A DNA stretch of 64,000 nucleotides from Ahaetulla prasina (Eukaryota > Chordata > Lepidosauria > Squamata > Colubridae). Position 1 is the stretch's first letter. Each line of letters starts with the position of its first letter. Location of the stretch: contig NC_080541.1 of the NCBI RefSeq assembly GCF_028640845.1, forward strand, positions 35,803,935 to 35,867,934, read 5' to 3'. Below, piece after piece: positions 55,813 to 64,000 of this stretch. The notes under the pieces were generated by a model, which was given only the letters and a program-made list of their open reading frames with translations, made no database searches and was not told the DNA's origin. The translations under genes and the position numbers were made by a program.

Positions 55813-56635
55813 TTGTACTTACTAATACAGAACCAAGCAATTATTTTAATATTGGACATATTGAAGGATGTTTTTGAACAATGGACTCAGAAGTTAATTT
55901 TAAGGATATCTACCTCTTTAGATATGTCATGTTTAAAATATGTTACAAAAAGGAAACAAGTTATATTTGACAAGAGTGAGACTAATCTGAAAATGCATTT
56001 AAAAATGACACACCACAAACATGATATGGAAAAATATGCTACATTGGACATGCAAAAGAAGTTGGCTGATGTCTTAATAATTAAAATGGATGTACAAATA
56101 TCAAACCAAGAAAGGAAACTGGATAATTTTCTTATACTAAATTTACAAAAGAGAGATGCTAACATTTTGAAAAAATTTATGAAACACAGAGAAAAAAAAA
56201 AGAAATCAAATTCTAGAACATTATTTGAAGGTACTAAAGATCCAGGTGGTCAGAAGTAAAAAGAAGGAATATAAAGTTGATTTATTTGACCAAAGTTAAA
56301 ATAGATATATTGTTATCTCTGGTAACCATTAATGGATTTTTGCTGATCAGGACTGAAAAGGGGAGGCTTTAAGGATTTGTGCATAGATAAGAGATGGGAT
56401 AAGGGAAGAAAATATCTTTTTATTTTAAGAGAAGGTGATAAGTTATTAAAATTGTTTATACTTGTGATGAACGGAGAAATCATTTCTTTTCATATTTCTT
56501 TTCTTTTTCTTTATTATTTTTCTTCTCTATTTTTATTTCTATTTTTTCTTTTCTACACGTTCTATTTTTCCTTTTTATTCTTGTTTGTAGTAGTTTTTAT
56601 TTCTTTAATTGCAATAAACTATTGGAAATAAGACG
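55813..56635 (+). mobile_element. LINE-like remnant with coiled-coil ORF
   Basis: A 148-codon frame (55813-56259) is rich in Lys, Leu and Glu with heptad-like spacing (KLADVLIIKMDVQISNQERK and NFLILNLQKRDANILKK). It is followed by a T-rich 3' region and a polyadenylation-like AATAAA at 56613. The layout resembles an ORF1 piece and 3' UTR of a squamate LINE, but I cannot confirm the family. Confidence 0.3.
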
Positions 56636-56639
56636 TGCC

Positions 56640-57230
56640 TAAATTCTCTAAAATAATATCTGATTCCTTTCGCATAGTTTCAAAAACCCCTCTCAAACTC
56701 TAGTACCGGTAACTGAATTTAACAAGAAAATATGCAAGAAAAGAAACAGAGTGGCATGTCTGAATATTTCATAATCTAACATTACTGCCTAGAGATTCAT
56801 TGAAAAAACTTTGTTTTGTTTGTGATGGTTCTGAGAGAGAAAGGCTGCCTCTGAGAATTCAGGATTTGGCATCACAGAATAGATGCATTTGAATTATATC
56901 GCTGTTTTGTGAAGAGGCAACATTTAGAGAAGAATAATGCAGCTCTCACACATGACTTTAGATTCTTTCCCTCACTTCCCATGAAATAAAAAATAAATGT
57001 CAATGCTGAACCTAGTTCCATATCAGCCAAATAAAATTTAAAAAAGAAAACAGCTTTATTTTGCAAATAATAACACTATATATATTTTTAATTCAAACAT
57101 TCAGTCACCTAAAACTCATATTAGTTATTAAAAATACTATTAAAATACCAGTACTATTTCAAAGATCCAAGTCTCAGCTTCCTTACACATATGCTAAATA
57201 GATATTATCTTCAGAGGTAAAGCATATTGA
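56640..57230. other. Intergenic, no gene recognised
   Basis: AT-rich, nothing recognised. Confidence 0.5.
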
Positions 57231-57233
57231 TAT

Positions 57234-57364
57234 CAAGGGTGGGTTCTACTTACCTTTACTACCAGTTTGCAACGGGGCCATGCGTGTGTGCTTCGCTCAT
57301 GTGTGCGCGTACTTCTGCACATGTGCATAACCTTTCTGATGACGTCCGGGTAATCTACCACTGA
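57234..57364. mobile_element. Short hAT MITE, family A relative
   Basis: The left end CAAGGGTGGGTTCTACTTACC and right end TAATCTACCACTG are decayed inverses. Flanks ATTGATAT and ATTGGCAT agree at 6 of 8. The interior has ACTACCAGTTTGCAACGGGGCC and CG/TG-rich text like the copy at 37838. Confidence 0.6.
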
Positions 57365-57369
57365 TTGGC

Positions 57370-59300
57370 ATATAAAATAAAGAATGGACTCATTCACAAT
57401 ACAGATTGAAATACATAGTTCTAACAGGTTGGACTGGGAACATCTTTCTAACCGAATCAGGGCTAAAAGTGCCAAGAACACTGACTTTTTACCTGGACAG
57501 TTGCTTCCTTAGTCCCAGGATTAGTACTAAATATGTGTTGCATTTCATGAGATCACTTGCTAAATATATACAGTTAAGTGCACAAAGTAGCTTTGGCTAA
57601 TGAAAATGAGCTGAATTGGACCTAAGAATTAACGCAACTTTTCTTCTTCTTCTTCTTTCCTGAACCTGTTAATAGTTTTTTGGTATAAGAACTATCCATG
57701 GTAGAGGAAAAAGTATCAGACTACCCTTCCTGATTAATTGTCTTCTGCTATAGGCAACATCTACAAACTCAGCCTTTTGGGAACAGAACGCTGCTGCTGT
57801 TTATCTTGACTGAACTCAACAGGATTCACTTCTGTGTAGCAGGCATAGGATTATGCTATAAAAATCCAAGTCTCAGTTTGGGAGAAATAAACTAAGCCAT
57901 TTCAAGGCAAAGATACTTTATACTGCAGCTCCATGTTGGGAGGCAGATTGGAAGCTTCAAGTTGTGGTGGATAATGTGAGATTCCTGGAAGCTCTTTTTC
58001 CATAATTTTGATAAACCAGAAAACAAATAAAACCCTCTTGTTTACCTTTGTTTTTTTTTAATTTGTGTGGATGGTCTACATAAAAATGTAATCACAATTT
58101 TGTTCTAGGTGCAAGTAAATAGCTCAGCCAAGATTTACTCCTTCTGCAGATTGTTTAGCAATGTAAATCTATCCCTCAGTTGTGCAAAAGTGGCTCGTTC
58201 AACCTTGAGATGTGTGTGTTTTCTCATTCATAAGATTTAGCAACCCTTGCTCTTGGAGATCCCTCAACATAAACATAAGATGGAATATATTTTTGTCAGC
58301 TGTTCACATACAAACCATCAGTCTGTTGTAGTATCACCTGTTGAACAATATACAGTATATACTGGGAAGGATGCCAATGGTTCTACAATTAAATATTTCC
58401 AAGATGTGTACAAAGGAACTGTTGTTCTTTAGTTCAAAGTATATAAACCCAGTTCAACAAAACAATGAATCCTATTAAAGTGTGTAATGCTTCCCTGTCT
58501 CTCCACACAAAAAAGACAGTTATTTACACTGCTACTTGGAAAAGAAATGGCCTAGAATTTGTAATAGTCAGAGGGCTGAATCTTTCAAAACAAGAATGCA
58601 AACTTCATGCATTCACATTAGTGTCAATGCATCTTAAAATCAAATATTTCCTTGCAATCAGTTTTGGTTTACTAAACTGAATCAGAAAAAGTTAGAGAGG
58701 TTCATTCTTCTTGGTGAATGTGACACAACCTAGAAGGCTATCTGATTCTGCTGCACTGGCATCACAATCTCAGTTTAGGACCATACACTTGCTTGACCTA
58801 TTTACTCGCTCTTTGGTTCCTTAGCTCTTTACCTTAGCTAGATATAATTTCTGAAGTCCCAATCAACCAGAAAGAAAACTTTTTATTTACCATAATGGAT
58901 GCTATTTACCTCTGTGGAGCAAACCAATAACAATTCCATGGTGACCTAATCAAGAGTCAAAGGAAATCTAACCCATCCTCAAACAGCTAATAATCAAAAC
59001 ACATGATAACTACCAAGCAATACAGGTATCATGATGATGCTGTTACCATTGTCCCTTGTTTGTTCCCATTTTCCTCATTTCATGCTGGGGATATATGGAG
59101 TTTTCCCACCACACAAACATGGGAGAACCTAACTTTTTTCAGTTTTAAAATAGCTTACAACGACGAGCTGCTGAGAATTATCACTCAGAAATATCTGGAG
59201 AGTTTCTTAACACTATACAACAGAAAGTCATTCCACAGAAGTGGATTTAAGCTGGTTGCAAAAACAATGTGGACGACTGCTAAAAAGCAGGAAAGAATTT
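57370..59300. other. Intergenic, no gene recognised
   Basis: Unique-looking sequence with normal composition. Frames of up to 104 codons have no supporting signal. Confidence 0.5.
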
Positions 59301-59317
59301 GTCTATTTCATTGCTAA

Positions 59318-59567
59318 AAAGGTTCCCCTCGCACATACGTGCTAGTCGTTGCCAACTCTAGGGGGCGGTGCTCATCTCCGTTTCAAGGCCGAACAGCCAG
59401 CGCTGTCCGAAGACGTTCTTCATGGTCATGTGGCCGGCATGACTCAACGCCAAAGGCGCACGGAACGCTGTTACCTTCCCACCAAAGGTGGTCCCTATTT
59501 TTTCTACTTGCATTTTTAGTGCTTTCAAAACTGCTAGGTTGGCAGAAGCTGGGACAAGTAACAAGTA
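59318..59567 (-). repeat. tRNA-SINE, 5'-truncated, 13-bp TSD
   Basis: It matches 27477-27801 but lacks the tRNA-like head: on the minus strand it starts at GTTACTTGTCCCAGC. It ends in GGGGAACC. The duplication ATTTCATTGCTAA is perfect (59305-59317 and 59568-59580), so truncation happened at insertion. Confidence 0.9.
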
Positions 59568-60025
59568 ATTTCATTGCTAACCCTTAATAATTTTCCAGAC
59601 ACAATAGCCCCCAAAGCTATATGGAAGTAGGAACCATCTAAAATCTTGCTTTGTTCCTTCTCAAGAGGCAAATATTTTAAGCTAATGTTACTTGAACGGA
59701 GATATTTTGTAAATCATCTACTCTGTGGGAGAAGTGTCAGTACCTATTTCTGTCTCACTAACATGATGGAATTTGATTTCAAAGAACAAATTGCAAGGGA
59801 CTCTTTATAGCCGAGGCTGCTCATTGTATTCAGCACTTGCTCTCCTCTGTATCACATGTCTGCATGACAGAAGGAGTAGCAGGTTTGTTTGGGCACATGC
59901 AAGGTACATGTGAAGTTCAACACACTCAGCTGGCTTCCTTCTATAACCTTTTCAGGCAGGAACATAAAAAGCATCACTGGTAGATTACAGCTTAAGGGGG
60001 GAAAAAAACATCTCCCAAGGCTGAA

Positions 60026-60154
60026 ATGATTTTCAAATTACTTCTAATGTTACTCTTTGCCCTGCTTCTAGTTCAGACTAACAACACATCCATCTTGCTG
60101 AAATTTAATCGGAGAGTTTGGAATCACAATTTAGATATGGCAATAGGGCTGTAG
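60026..60154 (+). CDS. Candidate small secreted-peptide ORF (speculative)
   Basis: A 42-codon frame starts MIFKLLLMLLFALLLVQT, a strong signal-peptide-like segment, then has an N-glycosylation-type NNTS and a basic part (LKFNRRVW), and no cysteines. CATAAAAAGC (59963-59972), TATA-like, lies about 60 bp upstream. A is at -3 of the ATG. The layout resembles the first exon of a small secreted peptide gene, but I see no strong donor and no second exon. Confidence 0.2.
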   Translation: MIFKLLLMLLFALLLVQTNNTSILLKFNRRVWNHNLDMAIGL

Positions 60155-60159
60155 TTATA

Positions 60160-60215
60160 TAATATTTATAGAAACCTTGACTGGAAAAATAAGAGGCAGG
60201 ATCCAACAGTACAGT
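60160..60215. other. Short spacer between ORF and MITE
   Basis: No feature recognised. Confidence 0.5.
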
Positions 60216-60221
60216 AACATA

Positions 60222-60925
60222 CAGGAAATCCTTGATTTACAACCATTTCTTTACTGACCCTTAAAAGGTACAACAACACTGTAAAAAGTGACTTATAACC
60301 AGGGATGAAATCCAGCAGGTTCTGACAGGTTCTGGAGAACCAGTAGCGTAAATTTTGAGCAGTTTGGAGAACCTGTAGTGGGAATTTTGAGTAGTTCGGA
60401 GAATCGGCAAATACCACCTCTGGCTGGCCCCAGAGTGGGGTGGGAATGGAGATTTTGCAATATCCTGCCCCCAGGAGTGGGGTGGGAATGTGTATTTTGC
60501 AGTATCCTTCCCCTGGAGTGAGGTAGGAATAGAGATTTTGCAGTATCCTTCCCCTGCCACGCCCACCAAGCCACACCACACCAACCAAGCCATGTCCACA
60601 GAACCGGTATTAAAATTTTTTGGATTTCACCGCTACTTATAACTGCTCCTCACACTTATGATTGTTGCTGCCTCCCTACAGTCATGTGATCAACATATGA
60701 TGCTTGGTAATTGCCATTTGTGAACTGGTAACAGTTGCAGCATTCCAAGGTCATGTAATTGCCATTTGTGATCTTCCTTGCCAGCTTCTGACAAGCAAAG
60801 CGAACGTGGAAGGAAGAATTTGCTTAACAAACATTTGATTCACTTAACAGCTGAAGTCATTTGCTTAACAAATATTTTTAAAGAAGATTGTAAAATCAGG
60901 TGTGACTCACTTAACTGATTACCTG
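60222..60925 (-). mobile_element. TA-flanked MITE, split by a hAT
   Basis: TA|CAGGAAATCCTTGATTTACAACC at the left, and CTTAACTGATTACCTG|TA at the right. Family phrases run in reverse (ACAGTCATGTGATCA, CAAGCAAAGCGAACG). It is interrupted at 60300-60635. Confidence 0.85.
60300..60635. mobile_element. hAT MITE, family A, nested
   Basis: The ends CAGGGATGAAATCCAGCAG and TGGATTTCACCGCTA are flanked by a perfect duplication, CTTATAAC (60292-60299 and 60636-60643), within the TA-flanked MITE. The interior holds two copies of a GGAATGGAGATTTTGCAATATCC-like unit, more than in sister copies. Confidence 0.93.
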
Positions 60926-60929
60926 TACA

Positions 60930-61955
60930 CGATATGTCCCACTGCCTAATTTCTTGCCCTCAGCCAGGTAACTAAATCTGCTTGTTCCTGAAATTTGGCA
61001 TGTTGCAGCAATTTTTGTCGCCATTCTCACAAATGTGCAAAACAAAAAAAACAAAAAACCAACCCTTCAAAATCTGCAACTCTACGCAGACATTTCTTCA
61101 AAGCACCATTTGAAAATGGGGCTCATTTCTGCATAACAGACTTGTGGTCTCAGTGACTGCAACTGTACACTACCAGCAAGAAGTCAAAAGTGATATTTCT
61201 TAAGCAGTTTTTCACACTTTGCTGTATGCCTAAGTGACCTTAATTTTGACTTCAGAACACTTACTAATAAAATAACTTTGAAATGTAAATTAGTAAATAA
61301 CCTGCATGATATTGTTTCCAGATCAGAAGAGAAGGCAATATTTCTTTAGATAAACTGATGATAACTTCAAATGGAATCAGATTAAAGATCCAGTTGCATC
61401 TTTACCTTGAAGTTAGTCCATTAAGGCTTATTTTATCTAGTTGGGCAGTCTTTCAATCGTTTAGCTTATTTTATAGAGTTATCTTTTTCTTGCTCTGCTG
61501 CTACATTCCAAATGAGGCTTTCATCTAGCAATAACCAACCTATTAAAGTGAAATAATAGAACGTTGATAAATATATTACTAGTGGCAGTCACCAGGTTAA
61601 TGTAGCTTTAAACCACATTAGAGCAGGAAATAAACTGATTGGTGCCATAATGTTTCACAAAACTTATCTTGTTAAGGAATAAGGAAGTGCATACTTCAAA
61701 AATATTTCTGTATAATTATTCTTGATCATGTGCAAGTGCAGCACTTCTATGCTGATCTGCAAATCAGGGAAAAAATCATTTTCAGGAGCTGATTAATTAA
61801 ACTTAATGCCAAATTTGGGATGTGTATTGCCACACCTTTAAGAAACAGGCTGCACTGATCTGACATACTAGAGTTTCTGCCTTTCAGTAACTACTCAGAG
61901 TTAAGCAGGTTACAGTTGTATTTGCTGTTGGTTAATGATGTCATTAGAGAGCCAG
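60930..61955. other. Intergenic, no gene recognised
   Basis: AT-rich, nothing recognised. Confidence 0.5.
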
Positions 61956-61966
61956 ATTGGTTAAGG

Positions 61967-62100
61967 CAGGGATGTCAAACTCACGTCATCAAGGTGGCAT
62001 CATGTGATGTATCGGGACTTTTCCTCCCTTCATTAAACTGGGTGTGGGCATGACCAGCGTGTGACACACCCAGCCCACGGGCTGGGATTTGACAGCCCTG
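61967..62100. mobile_element. Short hAT MITE, family B
   Basis: The ends CAGGGATGTCAAACTC and GATTTGACAGCCCTG are flanked by a perfect duplication, GGTTAAGG (61959-61966 and 62101-62108). Length is 134 bp. Confidence 0.92.
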
Positions 62101-62108
62101 GGTTAAGG

Positions 62109-62170
62109 CATGGGTGTCAAACTCGCTGGGTCATGTGATGCTCTAGTCCCATTTGGGCCAGTTAATTTCT
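62109..62170. mobile_element. Family B left end, abutting the previous copy
   Basis: CATGGGTGTCAAACTCGCTGGGTCATGTGATGC starts directly after the right GGTTAAGG and decays by about 62170. It is a second, 3'-truncated copy in the same orientation. Confidence 0.75.
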
Positions 62171-62174
62171 CTTA

Positions 62175-64000
62175 CCCCTAGGAAAGAGGTAATGGCAATA
62201 ATTTCTGAATAATCTGTCCGGGCAATCTTGGAGGAATTGAACATAAGTGAAAGGAAGAAAAAAAAGTCATTAATAGGTTACCTACATGTAGTTGAGGGAG
62301 GGGGCGTACTCTAATACGTTGCCTAGACTAACAACAAAATATCTGGAGATTTCTAGTAGGCTGCTCCAGTCAGGAAGGGAGAAAACTCAACTAATCTGAG
62401 CATGCTTCTGGACGAGAGCGCAATAGGGTTGCTACTAGTTATTGAGTCTTTTCACTTTCACTAAAAGATTCAGAGCCTGTTAAACCTCTTTCTGGACTTG
62501 TGTTACCCAGGAAGCTAGAAGAAAACTGAGCAGGTGATAACAGATACGACAGCTGCATCTGTTGATGAGCTGCTCTGTAAGCTACATGTCCTCAGACTCA
62601 GCCATCAAAGGAAAACAAATTGTGTTTTATTTCCCAGAACGGATAACCAAAGCAATCTGGATAGAATATTGGAGCATTGCCCTGGACAAGTTAGAGGAAA
62701 GAGTTGAAATACAGAAAAGGGGTTTTGAAGTCAGCTTCTGTTTCAAATGATTTGCACCAGGAAGACCAGTAATTTATGGTTGCGGTGTGGAAAAAGCCCG
62801 GTGACAGAACCAGATAGTCTGAACACTTCAGTAGAGAGCTATGATAAGGGAGAGCTCCTCCATGTTCAGCAACAGATGGAAGCAATTGAGAAGAATGGCT
62901 GGAAAAGTACAAATGGTTTGGAAAAGTGTGTATGTGTGTCTTCCTTTCCCAAAACATGTAGAGTGGAGTGTGGTGAGAAAGAATCCACTTTTCAGTCCCT
63001 CGCTTTTATTTTAACATTATTATAACAACTTCTATTTCTTGCATTTTATCCCTATCTGACATTTCTTCTTCTTCTCTCTACAGTTGTATGTGTGTGTAAG
63101 TATCTGACAATTTGAGATAAAATGAGATTTTGTGCATGGAAGCTTATGTTTTAATAAAAGAGTTTTTAAGATGACACAAGACTCTTTGTTGTTTCTACAG
63201 ATAAGAGAACCCTGGTTTACAGTCTTCAGGGAATGCCTAAAGAAAGATCTTAAGAGGAAGTATGGAGTAGCTCATTTAAATGCTAGACAATGTTTGGAGC
63301 ACAGCACCACTTACACATACTAATAAGGATCAATTTGTATGCATTAGCTAAAGACTTGCTGGAAGTAATTTAATATTTTGTAAAACAAAGGCCTTTATCA
63401 TATTTGAGTCGCAGCATGACACTGAACAAGGTCACCAAATAAATTTGTTTATGTGTATCTGGTCTAGGCTTAAGATAAGAGCACTATATTTACCAAAGAT
63501 AGGGATCAGGTTCTTAATAGCTTTTTTGGGGTTCTTGATAAGCAAATATCTTTTTGTACTTAAGGATTTGTTTGTTAAAAGGTGTTAAGATATTCAACAG
63601 TGACTGTTTTCCAGAATCTTTTGCAATGGATTCACAGAGCCTTCATTCTCCCTCGTGTCCTTTTTGCAATATCCCAGCTTTTGAAGAATATGTATTTATT
63701 TTTAATAATGTGAACTTTATTAACTCTATAAAGGTATATATAGCCTGTTAGATATTTCTATACCATGTTGATCTCCCATCTCTGAAATGTCCCTTTCTCA
63801 AAACTGAATGTTTTATGGAAAAACTGCATAAATGTTGCTATTATTCTGGTCAGCAACTGTACTTTCAAGATATTAATATTTTCCTCCAACTATTAACTAT
63901 TTTAATTTCAGAACTTTTAGAAATGTTCTTTGATGGGTTCCATGATTTAAATTGTGTTCCACTGTTCTGAAAATTAGACCGTTCCATCTGAAAATGGAAT
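62175..64000. other. Intergenic, no gene recognised
   Basis: Unique-looking sequence. Frames at 62562 and 62747 are closely spaced on the same strand but share no domain I recognise and have no splice signals I would trust. Confidence 0.45.

Overview
The window is nuclear DNA of a vertebrate, almost certainly a squamate reptile and most likely a snake. The evidence is the repeat population: BovB (RTE) LINEs, a Sauria-type tRNA SINE, CR1 LINEs with pentanucleotide (ATAGC/ATAAC)n tails, L2-clade LINEs ending in a GGGCGGTATAAA-type 3' end, R4/Dong-like LINE remnants, a SPIN-like hAT MITE and dense hAT and TA-flanked MITEs. There is no prokaryotic gene organisation, CRISPR array or operon; most open reading frames are chance frames or pieces of transposons.

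One host gene is recognised with confidence: RIPK2 (receptor-interacting serine/threonine kinase 2), on the minus strand across the first 20.4 kb. Exon 1 (20230-20441), exon 2 (3458-3611), exon 3 (2079-2234) and exon 4 (696-850) join in frame with canonical GT/AG junctions. They encode the N-terminal part of the kinase domain: glycine-rich loop, beta-3 lysine, HHD catalytic loop, DFG and activation segment. The remaining exons lie to the left of position 1. Intron 1 is about 16.6 kb and full of repeats. A CpG-rich promoter and 5' leader region lies at about 20.44-21.5 kb, with ETS- and YY1-like sites, a GC box and short upstream ORFs.

From 21.5 kb to the end I find no certain host gene; this looks like a repeat-rich intergenic region upstream of RIPK2. 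It holds a SPIN-like element (25.3 kb), an L1 interrupted by a SINE (27.0-28.1 kb), a 1.3 kb L2 LINE with a broken reverse-transcriptase frame (31.1-32.4 kb), a three-level nest of a hAT element and two L2s (34.45-36.25 kb), a hAT inside a hAT inside an L1 (37.7-39.0 kb), a SINE with a perfect 20-bp target duplication (40.0-40.3 kb), a hairpin-filled hAT element (43.3-43.8 kb), a CR1 with a long pentamer tail (45.1-45.7 kb) and a hAT inside a TA-flanked MITE (60.2-60.9 kb). Two short ORFs with signal-peptide-like N-termini and upstream TATA-like sequences (44.49 and 60.03 kb) are the only candidate unknown coding exons, and both are speculative.

The most informative feature of the window is its layered transposon record. 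Many MITEs have perfect or 7/8 matching 8-bp duplications, so boundaries and relative ages can be read directly. No new enzymatic or defence system was found. Repeat family names come from recognition by eye, without a database search.
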